A stretch of 64,000 nt of DNA, taken from contig NZ_SLVJ01000013.1 in the NCBI RefSeq assembly GCF_004345325.1, forward strand, positions 58,412 to 122,411, in the 5' to 3' direction. The translations under genes and the position numbers were made by a program. A model generated the notes under the pieces. The model worked only from the letters and a program-made list of their open reading frames with translations, made no database searches and had not been told where the DNA came from. Positions within the stretch are counted from its first letter, which is position 1. Every line of letters starts with the position of its first letter. This stretch comes from Acinetobacter calcoaceticus. Its GTDB lineage: Bacteria > Pseudomonadota > Gammaproteobacteria > Pseudomonadales > Moraxellaceae. This document shows, one piece after another, positions 1 to 9,098 of this stretch.

Positions 1-862
1 CTAAGCGAATATTTTTCTTACCAAAGGCCCAGCATTCAAAACTGCCATCATCATCAAAATTCATTGCCAATGGCAACACACGATCAATGACCTTTTGCAC
101 ATCACCTAACTTGTATTGATTGTACATCGAACCTGAACGATCCAAGACCAAACCCACACGCGCAACCACACCAAGGAGATTGTTTTTTTCTAGACTGATC
201 AATGATTTCTTAGTCAAGTCCAACAGACGTGGACTGGCTTTCTCGACTTTGTCTAAGATGATTTTCTTTTTCAGATCCAACTTGGATAGCGTCACTGCTG
301 GCGCTGCAGATGTCGCTGCAGAATCGTTTGGCGCTTGCTGTGCAACCTCAGCACCAAAATGCTCCACCAAAGCTGCCAGACCGCCATTGAAGCCTTGTCC
401 AATCACCGCCATGCGCCATGTCGCAGCATGTAAGTAGAACTGTACGAGCATCACGGCTTTTTCAGCAGCGAATTGTTCTGGACTCAAATGGAAACTGGCC
501 AACACCTGACCATTGCGGCGTAACTCGACCTTGCCAGCTTGGATATTGCGCATACAGGCGGTGGGATCATCGATTGCAGCACAGAGGGTAAATTTTTGCA
601 CTTCAGATTGCTGATGGCGTTTGAGATCAAACTTAAAGACTTGCACTGCACCCTGCTGCTCAAACTGCACCACCTGATTCGGTGCCACAGGCTGATTGAA
701 AAAAGTCATGAAATCATCATGATACAATTTATCAGCAGCGGTTAAGCCAAAGGTTGAAAGATCGAGATTGAAACCTGCCTGAAAACTGACATGAATTTCA
801 AAATCTAATGCATCCCCGATAATATTTGCTAATGGCTGACGTTGGCCGAATTGTAGTTGCAT
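1..862 (-). CDS. terF: TerF-like protein: TerD domain plus von Willebrand A domain (partial at window edge)
   Basis: The gene enters on the minus strand and runs off the left edge, so 287 N-terminal residues are visible. The start is the ATG at 862, preceded by AGGTG. Residues about 1-170 form a divergent TerD fold, ending in the family signature [19 protein letters not shown]. After a short Ala-rich linker a vWA domain begins with LVLDRSGSMY, whose D-x-S-x-S is the MIDAS metal site. This TerD+vWA order is that of TerF in tellurite-resistance loci. TerD domains bind Ca2+ and vWA domains mediate metal-dependent protein contacts; a role as an adaptor in a membrane-linked stress complex is inferred. 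It is the last visible gene of the terA-D-C-E-F series, but two strong hairpins separate it from terE, so it may be transcribed on its own. Confidence 0.85.
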   Translation of the reverse strand, partial: MQLQFGQRQPLANIIGDALDFEIHVSFQAGFNLDLSTFGLTAADKLYHDDFMTFFNQPVAPNQVVQFEQQGAVQVFKFDLKRHQQSEVQKFTLCAAIDDPTACMRNIQAGKVELRRNGQVLASFHLSPEQFAAEKAVMLVQFYLHAATWRMAVIGQGFNGGLAALVEHFGAEVAQQAPNDSAATSAAPAVTLSKLDLKKKIILDKVEKASPRLLDLTKKSLISLEKNNLLGVVARVGLVLDRSGSMYNQYKLGDVQKVIDRVLPLAMNFDDDGSFECWAFGKKNIRL

Positions 863-1056
863 ATCGCGCACCTAATGGTTCATTTTAAAGTCATGGTGTA
901 TGTGGTTGTCCACATCATCTGCTCAATGGTGAAGTTATCACTGGCGTGTAAAGTTGAACCTGTTTTAGTACAGATCAAACATCTGTATTTGACATCAGCG
1001 CCTCATGGCTGAACGTGAATAAAATGTTTGATCTCTAATAAAAATAAAACTGAAAC

Positions 1057-1120
1057 CCACTCAGCACCGAATGATGCTGAGTGGTTCTGTCACTGATCAC
1101 CACTGCGGTGGATCAGTGAC
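1057..1120 (-). terminator. Two consecutive perfect hairpins after terE
   Basis: Two hairpins lie side by side in the terE-terF gap. The first has arms CCACTCAGCA (1057-1066) and TGCTGAGTGG (1075-1084). The second has arms GTCACTGATC (89-98 of the second kilobase, i.e. 1089-1098) and GATCAGTGAC (1111-1120). Read on the minus strand, the 1057-1084 hairpin is followed by a T-rich tract, so it can act as an intrinsic terminator for the terA-terE transcript. Confidence 0.65.
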
Positions 1121-1132
1121 GCATTTGGAGAC

Positions 1133-1711
1133 TTATACAGCCACGCCATAGCTTGCAGCGAGTGGGCCTAGACCACCGTTAAAGCCTTGACCAACTGCTT
1201 TGAATTTCCACTCACCGCTGTGACGGTAAAGTTCACCGAAAATCATCGCCACTTCAGTGCTGCCGTCTTCAGACAAATCAAAACGTGCCAATTCTTCAGC
1301 ATTGTTGTCTTTGTTGATCACACGGATATAAGCTTTGTCGACTTGACCAAAGCTTTGCGCGTTTTGCTGACCTTCATGAATCGTTACTGCAAAAACCACT
1401 TTTTCAACATCAGCAGGGATTTTTGAAATATTGATTGAGATGGTTTCATCATCGCCATCGCCTTCACCTGTGCGATTGTCACCATTGTGAGTCACTGAAC
1501 CACAAGCAGACACTTTTTGGTTAAAGAAGATGAAGTCGCTATCTACACGAACTTTACCTTGTTCATTTAACAAAAATGCCACGGCATCTAAGTCAAAGCT
1601 TTTACCATCAGTTACACGTGGATTCCAGCCTAGGCCTAAATCGACATTGACCATCGTTGGAGCTGTTTTAGACAGGTTTACGTTACCGCCTTTAGACAGA
1701 TTAATTGCCAT
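1133..1711 (-). CDS. terE: TerE-like TerD-family calcium-binding stress protein
   Basis: The 192-residue protein has the usual length of TerD/TerE and covers the whole family. It starts [15 protein letters not shown], carries the acidic [10 protein letters not shown] block, and has the central acidic loop [13 protein letters not shown] that supplies Ca2+ ligands in TerD structures. It ends in [17 protein letters not shown]. It is closer to TerE than to the neighbouring TerD copy: it has FIFFN rather than [13 protein letters not shown], and a C-terminus matching TerE's GGLAALAS. It probably acts in the cytosol or at the inner membrane face with the TerC-like protein next to it. It follows the TerC-like gene by 64 bp in the same direction and is probably cotranscribed. 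The TerE versus TerD assignment is by resemblance only. Confidence 0.9.
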   Translation of the reverse strand: MAINLSKGGNVNLSKTAPTMVNVDLGLGWNPRVTDGKSFDLDAVAFLLNEQGKVRVDSDFIFFNQKVSACGSVTHNGDNRTGEGDGDDETISINISKIPADVEKVVFAVTIHEGQQNAQSFGQVDKAYIRVINKDNNAEELARFDLSEDGSTEVAMIFGELYRHSGEWKFKAVGQGFNGGLGPLAASYGVAV

Positions 1712-1775
1712 TTCTTATTTCCTTGCTGTTTAAATAAAGGTGAATAAAGAGTTTAAATATTATGATTTCAAAAAC

Positions 1776-2879
1776 TTAGTTTACATGATTTGCATCATGA
1801 TCTTGCTGTTTTTTGCTATACGCAATTGATGACACCACCGCCCAAGCGATAAAGGCAACACCAATCAAACCGGTCACAACTTCAGGTACATGTAGTCCCG
1901 TGCCACTTCCGAGCATGATCAAGGCCAAAGCACCAATCGCGTAATGCGCACCATGTTCGAGGTAGACATAGGCATCCAAAGTGCCTTTTTCAACCAAGTA
2001 AATGGTCATCGAACGTACGAACATCGCACCAATCGCAAGACCCAACATAATGATGACCACATCACTGGTAATCGCAAAGGCACCAATTACACCATCAAAA
2101 CTGAATGATGCATCAAGGACTTCTAGGTATAAGAAACCACCGATACCGGCTTTGACGATATTGCTCTTGGTACTTGAAGTCGCACCTGCAGTATTGGCTT
2201 GCTCATCTTCTTCGTCATCCGAAGAGCTGCCTTCGAGTAGATGTCCAATCACTTGTACACCCACATAGACCACGATGCCCCAAATTCCGGCCATGGTCAC
2301 GGCGAGTCTAGATATTTCAGGTACATTCATCGCCATCACGATCAGTGCGACCAAGGCAATAAAGATCGACATTGCTTGTACATTGGCTAATTTAGCTAAG
2401 CGTACTTCGAGCCAATGGAACCAGTGGGTGTCTTTCTCGTCATCAAACAAGAAGTTTAAAAATACTAACAATAGGAATAGACCACCAAATGCTGCAATTT
2501 CAGCATGATGCGCCATTAATTTCGCAGAGTATTCAACTGGGTTGTTCAAAGCCAATTTAGCAACTTCGATCATGCCCATATCGGCAGTAATCCCGACGAT
2601 CAGTAATGGGAAGACTAAACGCATACCAAAAACCGCAACGATAATACCGACGGTTAAAAACAGCGTACGCCAAAATTTATCCCAATGTTTTAACACCGAT
2701 GCATTCACTACCGCATTGTCAAAAGACAATGACACTTCCATTACCGCCAAAATCGCAGTCACTGCCAGCGCTTTGAACATGGTAGAAATGCCAGCATTGA
2801 CGCCATGGGTATAACCCCAATACGCAGACACGCCTAGACAGAAAATGGTGAAAAAAATGGAAAAACGAAAATGTTTCAT
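1776..2879 (-). CDS. terC: DUF475 / TerC-superfamily integral membrane protein
   Basis: A 367-residue polytopic inner-membrane protein. It has the internally repeated TerC-superfamily motifs EVSLSFDNAVV (near residue 48) and EVLDASFSFDGVIGAF (near residue 255), each an acidic plus S-F-D signature inside a membrane helix. A hydrophilic acidic loop (SSSDDEEDEQAN, near residue 218) separates the two halves. It belongs to the DUF475 branch rather than the classical TerC of the R478 terZABCDEF cluster. Its position between terD and terE makes it the functional TerC of this operon. TerC-superfamily proteins are linked to metal ion efflux or metal delivery across the membrane; the substrate here cannot be read from sequence. 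Confidence 0.88.
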   Translation of the reverse strand: MKHFRFSIFFTIFCLGVSAYWGYTHGVNAGISTMFKALAVTAILAVMEVSLSFDNAVVNASVLKHWDKFWRTLFLTVGIIVAVFGMRLVFPLLIVGITADMGMIEVAKLALNNPVEYSAKLMAHHAEIAAFGGLFLLLVFLNFLFDDEKDTHWFHWLEVRLAKLANVQAMSIFIALVALIVMAMNVPEISRLAVTMAGIWGIVVYVGVQVIGHLLEGSSSDDEEDEQANTAGATSSTKSNIVKAGIGGFLYLEVLDASFSFDGVIGAFAITSDVVIIMLGLAIGAMFVRSMTIYLVEKGTLDAYVYLEHGAHYAIGALALIMLGSGTGLHVPEVVTGLIGVAFIAWAVVSSIAYSKKQQDHDANHVN

Positions 2880-2895
2880 AAATTGAGCTCAGGAT

Positions 2896-3471
2896 TTAGA
2901 TGTTGATGCCATATTGATTACACATCGCACGTAAACCACCGGCATAGCCTTGACCAACTGCACGGAATTTCCATTCGTTGTTATGACGATAGAGTTCACC
3001 GAAAACCATCGCAGTTTCAGTTGAATAATCCTCATTGAGATCAAAACGTACAATTTCAACTTGAGATTGATCATTTACAATACGGATGAATGCATTTTGA
3101 ACTTGGCCAAAGTTTTGGCGACGGGTTTCTGCATCATGAATCGTCACTGTAATGACCACTTTCTGTACGTCAGCAGGCACTGTATTCAGTTCGATTTTAA
3201 TCGATTCATCATCACCATCACCTGCGCCAGTACGGTTGTCGCCGGTATGCTCTACCGAACCCTCCGCTGAACGTGGTTGATTGTAAAAGATAAAATCCTG
3301 TTCGCCACGTACTTTATCGTTTGCACCCAACAAAAAAGCAGATGCATCTAAGTCAAAGTCAGCGCCATCTGTAGAGCGCGCATCCCAACCCAAACCTACC
3401 AAAACTTTAGTTAAGTTCGGATCCGTTTTGCTTAAAGATAAGTTGCCACCTTTATTCAGTGAAATAGCCAT
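2896..3471 (-). CDS. terD: TerD calcium-binding tellurium/stress resistance protein
   Basis: This 191-residue protein is full length and very close to canonical TerD. It shows [15 protein letters not shown] at the start, [27 protein letters not shown], the Ca2+-ligand loop [38 protein letters not shown], and the TerD-type C-terminus [17 protein letters not shown]. TerD is a cytosolic Ca2+-binding protein associated with membrane-proximal stress complexes giving tolerance to tellurite, colicins and phage in other systems. It is followed 16 bp later by the TerC-like gene and preceded by terA, giving the order terA-terD-terC-terE. The start has the usual family N-terminus and needs no adjustment. 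Confidence 0.95.
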   Translation of the reverse strand: MAISLNKGGNLSLSKTDPNLTKVLVGLGWDARSTDGADFDLDASAFLLGANDKVRGEQDFIFYNQPRSAEGSVEHTGDNRTGAGDGDDESIKIELNTVPADVQKVVITVTIHDAETRRQNFGQVQNAFIRIVNDQSQVEIVRFDLNEDYSTETAMVFGELYRHNNEWKFRAVGQGYAGGLRAMCNQYGINI

Positions 3472-3580
3472 GAATAGTCCTCTCTTGTTTATGTGAATAC
3501 ATGCCCGAGCATGCGCTCTGATTTGTTAATGTTCTATTGCCTAATCTCTTTGCTGCTCATCTCATCATTGACTCAGAACT

Positions 3581-4831
3581 TTAGTCCTTTGAGCCTCTAG
3601 ACCAGTTAAAACCAAAGCCATAGTGACGATCAAGCTCTAATTGATCTTTAAAATATCGTACTTCGCGATTGGCTTGGATCGTGCCTTGCTGGTTGACCAA
3701 CTCAACAATGGCACAGGTGCCTAAACGGCCACCTTCAGTCAATCGCACTTCTATCGGTGGTTGATCGGGTAAACTTATGCTGACCACAGCATCCGTCGCT
3801 GCCCAATTGGGTACGCCTTGATAGATGTAGGTATAAATAATAATCCGATCAATTTGCTGCCATTGATCACCATTGATAAATAGGTTTTCACCTTCTGTTG
3901 CTGCACCAGTACGGTCATCCCCTTGCAGTTTCAGAAATGGCGTTCGGTCATATTGACCAAAGGCATTACCCAAGGGCTGCACCAAGTCAATATCGCCGTT
4001 TTTAAGACGTACCATCGCCCCCAAGTCTAAATCAATTGGTTTGTTATTCAGTAATTTATTGAAAAAACCTGCTTGTTTATTGTCCGTTGCTTTGCTCCAA
4101 TTTAGATTCACTACAATTCTGCCGAATCCTTGACCTTTTTTAGTTAACTGAATTGAAGAATTCTGTTTGTCTAAGGTCACTTTTGACAGATTTATTGTTT
4201 TACTTGGCTGGTTTGTGGTGGATGAACTAGTATTTGGCGAATGTGGTGGTATTTGCTGATTGCTATGCGATGAAGACTGCGGAGATGGTGGCGTTGGCGG
4301 TGCTTGTGTCGGTTCAGCAACCACGACACCATAATTTTCTGCTAAGGGTTTCAGTCCACCATTAAAACCTTGGTCAACAAAACGATATTTCCACTTGCCT
4401 TGATGCTGATAAATTTCAGCAAGGATTAAGGCTTTTTCAGTTTTGTTGCTAAACACGATATCTGAGGTCACCACTTGCTGAGCAGATTTGAGTTCGATCT
4501 GCAGGGGTTGCAATTGATTCAGTGCATGGGGTTCATTCAAACTAATGCATAGCGCAATTTTTCCGATCTGTTGATCTAATAGCGCAGTATTAACTTTGAC
4601 CTGCGCTAGGTATGGGCTTTTTTGAGTCGCCTCGATGAGCTCTACACTGCGATTAGCTGTGTGTTTTTGCCCATAGAAAATCATATCGGCATCACCTCGA
4701 ACTTTCAGACTGTCACGGTCAAGCAGATAGGCCGTGAGATCCAGTTCCAGATGGGATGCGACTGAGGTTTTAAGACTGATTTCAATGATTGAATCGGTTA
4801 AGGCAACGTTGGCACCTGCGACGAGCTGCAT
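3581..4831 (-). CDS. terA: TerA-like protein with two TerD-type domains
   Basis: A 416-residue protein with two domains. The N-terminal half (about 1-172) is a degenerate TerD domain ending FVDQGFNGGLKPLAENYGVVV. A Pro/Ser/Gln-rich linker (about 173-215) follows. The second domain (about 215-416) has VNLNWSK, LDLGAMVRLKNG, the loop GDDRTGAATEGENLFING, and the C-terminus RHYGFGFNWSRG. This double-TerD layout and the ending FGFNWSRG are typical of TerA. The ATG at 4831 is preceded by GAGGAAA. It is the first gene of the minus-strand ter operon and is divergent from the ATP-grasp operon over an 83-bp shared regulatory region. The first domain lacks some acidic residues of TerD, so it may be structural rather than Ca2+-binding (inference). 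Confidence 0.88.
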   Translation of the reverse strand: MQLVAGANVALTDSIIEISLKTSVASHLELDLTAYLLDRDSLKVRGDADMIFYGQKHTANRSVELIEATQKSPYLAQVKVNTALLDQQIGKIALCISLNEPHALNQLQPLQIELKSAQQVVTSDIVFSNKTEKALILAEIYQHQGKWKYRFVDQGFNGGLKPLAENYGVVVAEPTQAPPTPPSPQSSSHSNQQIPPHSPNTSSSTTNQPSKTINLSKVTLDKQNSSIQLTKKGQGFGRIVVNLNWSKATDNKQAGFFNKLLNNKPIDLDLGAMVRLKNGDIDLVQPLGNAFGQYDRTPFLKLQGDDRTGAATEGENLFINGDQWQQIDRIIIYTYIYQGVPNWAATDAVVSISLPDQPPIEVRLTEGGRLGTCAIVELVNQQGTIQANREVRYFKDQLELDRHYGFGFNWSRGSKD

Positions 4832-4914
4832 AATTTTCCTCAGGAAATTTAAAATAATTTAAATATTTATAAGGTATAGTATCTGATTCGAATCGAGTAT
4901 TTCACATAACATAA
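4832..4914. promoter_or_regulatory. Divergent promoter region between terA and the ATP-grasp operon
   Basis: This 83-bp AT-rich region separates two divergent operons and must hold promoters for both. It contains the perfect palindrome GATTCGAATC at 4885-4894, a plausible operator, and a TATAGT box (4875-4880) that could serve as a plus-strand -10. No regulator gene is adjacent. Confidence 0.55.
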
Positions 4915-5940
4915 ATGAACAAAACATTTTTTTCTATATGGATTGCAGAATGTTTTTCTTGTCAATCTGATGTTATCCGATTCATACAGATGTGTAAAAC
5001 ATCGCAGCCTATACGTGTGTATAGCTCACATAGTCAAATCCGACCTGAACTTGAACAAGTTTCAGATCGACATGTACAACAACCGCCGATTGAAGATAGT
5101 GCCGAATGGTTATTGGCGCAGTGTATTGAACAGCATATTGATCTACTGTTTTGCGGCAAACATAGTATTTATATTGAACAACTGCGCGATCAATTTGCTG
5201 CAGCCAATATAAAGTTGGTCACGGGTGCTATCGGCACGCAGAACCATCATGATATTGAAGATAAATTTGTCTTTACCCAAATCTGTAGCGCCGCAGGCCT
5301 ACCGGTTATCCCTGCCGAAAAAGTCAGTAATGCGACCGAACTGGTCACAGCCATTAATGACTTTAAAGCACTTGGTCAAACACAATTGTGTGTAAAACCA
5401 GTGATTGGCGTGTTCGGTGCCGGCTTTGTACAACTTCAGGATGAATTGGGTTACTTCGAGCATTTTCTCAATCCATGGCAATGCAATACCCAACAATTCA
5501 TTGAGGCTTATGCCTCGCACCCAGCCTGTGATTATCTATTAATGCCCTTTTTCTCAGGTATTGAATGTTCAGTCGATATTGCCTGTAGTCAAGGCCAGAT
5601 CATTCAAAAAGTCACCCGAATCAAACACCCCTATTATCAGCAATGCGTCTTAGACGGTCCTTGTGATGCATGGTGCGAGCGTTTGGTAAAACTATTTCAT
5701 TGTGATGGTTTAATTAATATTCAATTTAAACAAAATGATACACAACAATGGCATATATTAGAGATTAACCATCGCCCAGCAGGTGGCTTTGCCTATACCC
5801 TGCATACCGGTGTCAATTTGGTCGCTGAACTGATCTGCGCCAAACTCAATCTTGAGATCACTGAGTTGAGTCCACGTCTGGATCAGGTTTGGGTTCGCCC
5901 CGTGACCACAACTCTTGCTGTTGAATTTGCTGAAACTTGA
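4915..5940 (+). CDS. ATP-grasp ligase of the Ter-associated biosynthetic operon
   Basis: A 341-residue ATP-grasp enzyme. After an N-terminal Rossmann-like pre-ATP-grasp region (about 1-110), the glycine-rich nucleotide loop CVKPVIGVFGAGF lies near residue 160. The metal/nucleotide-binding end IQFKQN...LEINHRPAGG is near residue 280. ATP-grasp enzymes join a carboxylate to an amine or thiol through an acyl phosphate. It is the first gene of a five-gene operon whose set (ATP-grasp, PRTase-TRSP, HAD, PRTase-PELOTA, CitE-like) matches the conserved Ter-linked module predicted to synthesise a nucleoside-like metabolite. The substrate is unknown. No clear Shine-Dalgarno sequence precedes the ATG, which is consistent with a leaderless or weakly translated start. 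Confidence 0.85.
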   Translation: MNKTFFSIWIAECFSCQSDVIRFIQMCKTSQPIRVYSSHSQIRPELEQVSDRHVQQPPIEDSAEWLLAQCIEQHIDLLFCGKHSIYIEQLRDQFAAANIKLVTGAIGTQNHHDIEDKFVFTQICSAAGLPVIPAEKVSNATELVTAINDFKALGQTQLCVKPVIGVFGAGFVQLQDELGYFEHFLNPWQCNTQQFIEAYASHPACDYLLMPFFSGIECSVDIACSQGQIIQKVTRIKHPYYQQCVLDGPCDAWCERLVKLFHCDGLINIQFKQNDTQQWHILEINHRPAGGFAYTLHTGVNLVAELICAKLNLEITELSPRLDQVWVRPVTTTLAVEFAET

Positions 5941-5953
5941 GAATTACTTATCG

Positions 5954-7153
5954 ATGATAAAAACCGCCTCTACATCAAAGCTTGAACATCCCCCACAGCG
6001 TAAAGACATCGTGCTCAGTCGAGGTACCATCTCGGTGACGGTGAGCCAGCAACATCCTGATTGGTCACTGGATCAATTGCTTGATTTTGCTGAGCGCATC
6101 AATCCCAAACGGGCTTTTTTGTTTGTCTCTAAAGTCTTGGGTAAGCATATTCCAGTTAAACCCAGTCTGATGCAGCGCAGTTATCAAGATTTGGCCGCAT
6201 TGATTCCCAAAGACCTTGCCACACCGATGACCGTGGTTGGTATGGCAGAAACAGCAGTCTGTTTGGGTGCGGGCGTATACCGTGAGCTGCAAAAACAATA
6301 CCCACAAGACAGCGTATTTTTAACCACCACTCGTCATCCGGCCCAAGGGATTCCTAAACTCGGTGACTTCTTAGAAGAGCATAGTCATGCTCAAGATCAA
6401 TTCTTCTATAGCTCCAATGATGGAGATATTCACCATAATATTATTCACAGCAAGACTTTAATTTTAGTAGATGATGAAATTTCCACCGGGAAGACCTTTA
6501 AAAACCTGATAAATAGTCTATTTGAAGCAAATCTGCAGCATGTGGAGCGTATTATTCTGGTCAGTTTGGTCAACTGGAACGATGGCAACTTGGAAGCTGA
6601 ATATCAAGGTATCCCGATTGAGTGTATTTCCTTGATTCATGGTAATTGGCAGTGGTCACCGAACAACCAACCGATGCAACACAGCATGCCCAATGTCGGC
6701 TCGACTGCACAGGGTGAGTTTGCCAGTATCGCGCCCTTGACCTGGGGCAGAGAACCGAGTGATCTCAGTGCACAACCGTGGACAACATTATTGCCACACT
6801 TAAACAGCAAACCAAGCGCAACGCAGAAAGTCTTGGTCTTGGGTTCAGGTGAATATGCTTGGATGCCGTTTTTAATGGCAGAACAACTTGAACAACAAGG
6901 GATTGAGGTCTATTTCAGTTCTACGACCCGCTCACCGATTATGCAAGGTCATGCCATACACAGTATTTGTAGCTTTCAGGACAACTATGGTTTGGGCATG
7001 CAAAATTATGCCTATAACGTTAAGCATCAGGCATTTGATCAGGTGTTTTTGGTCATCGAAACCTCAAAGCACAGCGTAGACCCAAGCTTATTTGAACAGA
7101 TACAACATTTGGAAATTATTAGTTATGACAACCAAACCACTGATTTTTGTTGA
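5954..7153 (+). CDS. Phosphoribosyltransferase with C-terminal TRSP domain (Ter module)
   Basis: A 399-residue protein counted from the ATG at 5954. A TTG 39 bp upstream is in frame, but the ATG lies 13 bp after the previous stop and is preferred. The N-terminal type I PRTase domain carries the PRPP-binding loop LVDDEISTGKT at residues 171-181. The C-terminal domain contains STTRSP near residue 333, the motif that gives the TRSP domain its name. This fusion is characteristic of the Ter-associated biosynthetic operon. The probable role is transfer of a base-like group to or from phosphoribosyl pyrophosphate. Its end overlaps the following HAD gene by 29 bp, which implies translational coupling. 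Confidence 0.88.
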   Translation: MIKTASTSKLEHPPQRKDIVLSRGTISVTVSQQHPDWSLDQLLDFAERINPKRAFLFVSKVLGKHIPVKPSLMQRSYQDLAALIPKDLATPMTVVGMAETAVCLGAGVYRELQKQYPQDSVFLTTTRHPAQGIPKLGDFLEEHSHAQDQFFYSSNDGDIHHNIIHSKTLILVDDEISTGKTFKNLINSLFEANLQHVERIILVSLVNWNDGNLEAEYQGIPIECISLIHGNWQWSPNNQPMQHSMPNVGSTAQGEFASIAPLTWGREPSDLSAQPWTTLLPHLNSKPSATQKVLVLGSGEYAWMPFLMAEQLEQQGIEVYFSSTTRSPIMQGHAIHSICSFQDNYGLGMQNYAYNVKHQAFDQVFLVIETSKHSVDPSLFEQIQHLEIISYDNQTTDFC

Positions 7154-7907
7154 TTTAGATGACACCCTCTTTCAAACCCATCGCCGTATTAGCCCTGATG
7201 CCGATTTTCGGGTCGCCAGCGTAGATAAAAATGGGCAAGCTTTGGCCTATATGAAGCCCAAACAACAAATTTTTAGTGATTGGTTATTTGCCTCAGCAGA
7301 TGTGATCCCGGTGACAGCGCGTTCGGTCGAAGCCCTGAGCCGGGTCAAACTGCAATTTCAACATGCTGCGATTTGTTCACACGGCGGCACCATTATCGAT
7401 GCTGACAACAACATGGATATGCAGTGGTTTGACTTACAGCAGCAACAAGTGGCCAAACTCGATCAGAGCATGCAGGATTTAGTTGAGCAGATTCATGAAT
7501 ACGCAGCAGATTTAGGTTCGGTACGCACATGGGCGGTTGAGGAAAATGGCTTAAAAATCTATACCGTGGCCAAGCAAAACGACACCGAGCAGCCTTTGTT
7601 TCTAGATAAGATCGTAGAAAAACTTCCTGCTGAGATCAGCGAGCAATTTTATCTACATATGAATGGCAATAATTTAGCCATTATTCCGCTGGCAGTATCC
7701 AAGAAAAATGCAGTGCAGTTCTATCTCGAAAAATACGATCCGCTACAACAACGTGCGGTCATGGGACTCGGTGATAGCCTGTCTGATTTTGGTTTCTTGA
7801 GTTGCTGCGATTGGTTTGGCATGCCTAAAAACAGCCAACTGCATCGTTTCTCAGAAACAGCACTCGATCTGAGCTATCAAAGCAAAGGATATTTCGGCAA
7901 TGTCTAA
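7125..7907 (+). CDS. HAD-superfamily hydrolase (Cof-like), Ter module
   Basis: A 260-residue HAD phosphatase. Motif I is FVDLDDT with nucleophile Asp10 and acid/base Asp12. VTARS near residue 65 fits motif II. A Cof-type cap region follows, and motif IV is GLGDSLSDFGFL near residue 216. The ATG at 7125 is preferred over an in-frame TTG at 7092 because it gives the normal HAD start directly before MTTKPLIFVDLD. The frame overlaps the upstream PRTase gene by 29 bp, and the next gene starts inside its last codons. It is probably the phosphatase that removes a phosphate from the phosphoribosylated intermediate (inference from operon content). Confidence 0.87.
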   Translation: MTTKPLIFVDLDDTLFQTHRRISPDADFRVASVDKNGQALAYMKPKQQIFSDWLFASADVIPVTARSVEALSRVKLQFQHAAICSHGGTIIDADNNMDMQWFDLQQQQVAKLDQSMQDLVEQIHEYAADLGSVRTWAVEENGLKIYTVAKQNDTEQPLFLDKIVEKLPAEISEQFYLHMNGNNLAIIPLAVSKKNAVQFYLEKYDPLQQRAVMGLGDSLSDFGFLSCCDWFGMPKNSQLHRFSETALDLSYQSKGYFGNV

Positions 7908-9096
7908 ACTCAGCAATCATCCAATTCAGCAACTTGAAACAAATACTGAGGATCTGATCCAACGCTTGGCGGCGTTGGGTTTTCAAGGCAGCTATCGCAC
8001 TGAAGATATTATCTTCTTGCTCAAGAAGGCACAGATCAAGCCCATCGATGTCGATCAAAAAGAATATCTGATCCAATCTGGGCAAGCACATTATTCAGAG
8101 ATGATCAGTGCCGAGTCGGCGCCAACGACTGAACATTTGCGCCATTATCAACAAGCCATGCATTTGGGTGCGACGCGCATGGCCGTTGAAATCCAACAAT
8201 TGGCCAATCGACTGATGCAACGTTTCCCACAGCGTCCGATTATCTTGGTCAGTTTGGTGCGTGCCGGTGTGCCTGTGGGCGTGTTACTGAAACATTGTAT
8301 TGATCCACATCAAAGCTGTTTTCATTATGGCATCAGTATTATTCGTGATCGTGGCATAGATCATGCTGCATTAAATGCCATCATTGCGGCACATGGCGCT
8401 GAAAGTATTGTTTTTGTAGATGGATGGACAGGTAAAGGGGCGATCTGCACCGAATTGACCCGCAGTGTGCAACATTTACCTGCACTATTTGATCAAGGTT
8501 GGGATATTCCGCGCTTGTTGACCTTGGCTGATTTAGCAGGCTTTTCATGGCTTAGTGCCAGTTGCGATGACTGGTTGATCCCTTCAGGTATTTTGGGTTC
8601 AGTGGTATCAGGACTGACCTCGCGCAGTATTTTACAGCACGATATTGCAACAGAACTCAGCCAGAATGATTGCTTTAATCCAGAACATTGGCATGCATGT
8701 ATACTTTATGACCAACTACAACAACACGATATTTCGGTTGAATTTATCGACCAGATCCTGACATTGACCCAACAACATCCACAACAACACGCAACTGTTT
8801 GGAACCAAGACTTACGTAAAGCGCAGTACCAAGCCTGTCAAACGACCATGGCATGGATACAGCAACATTATCAAGTGACTGATCTCAATCGTATAAAACC
8901 GAGCATCGCAGAGGCGACCCGCGCAGTACTCCGCCGTGTACCTGATCGGATATTGGTCAAAGATTTGCAAGATCCCAATGTTCAATTACTGCTGCATTTT
9001 GCTCAAAACAATCAAGTTGAGGTTGATGAGGTCAAAGAACATTTAGGGCCTTATCGCGCAGTCACCATTATTAAAAAAGTTACTGGGAAACATTAA
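7900..9096 (+). CDS. Phosphoribosyltransferase fused to a PELOTA-type RNA-binding domain (Ter module)
   Basis: A 398-residue protein. The first ~300 residues form a PRTase-like domain with SLVRAGVPVGVLL near residue 118 and a variant PRPP loop VFVDGWTGKG at 171-180. The C-terminal ~75 residues (ATRAVLRRVPDRILVKDL to the end) resemble the PELOTA/L7Ae-like RNA-binding fold reported in Ter-linked PRTases. The start ATG overlaps the HAD gene by 8 bp, and the next gene begins 2 bp after its stop. In the PRPP loop the usual second acidic residue is replaced by Gly-Trp, as in other members of this branch, so chemistry may differ from ordinary PRTases. The RNA-binding role is family-based, not shown here. 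Confidence 0.85.
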   Translation: MSKLSNHPIQQLETNTEDLIQRLAALGFQGSYRTEDIIFLLKKAQIKPIDVDQKEYLIQSGQAHYSEMISAESAPTTEHLRHYQQAMHLGATRMAVEIQQLANRLMQRFPQRPIILVSLVRAGVPVGVLLKHCIDPHQSCFHYGISIIRDRGIDHAALNAIIAAHGAESIVFVDGWTGKGAICTELTRSVQHLPALFDQGWDIPRLLTLADLAGFSWLSASCDDWLIPSGILGSVVSGLTSRSILQHDIATELSQNDCFNPEHWHACILYDQLQQHDISVEFIDQILTLTQQHPQQHATVWNQDLRKAQYQACQTTMAWIQQHYQVTDLNRIKPSIAEATRAVLRRVPDRILVKDLQDPNVQLLLHFAQNNQVEVDEVKEHLGPYRAVTIIKKVTGKH

Positions 9097-9098
9097 TT

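Noticed and set aside
120..745. Plus-strand frames opposite the TerF-like gene
   Set aside because: They are shadows of the minus-strand TerD+vWA frame, which carries clear domain motifs.
2002..2814. Three plus-strand frames opposite the TerC-like gene
   Set aside because: Low-complexity, antisense to a well-supported membrane protein; no motifs or ribosome sites.
5915..5953. Longer TTG start for the PRTase-TRSP gene
   Set aside because: It overlaps the ATP-grasp gene; the ATG at 5954 fits family length and spacing better.
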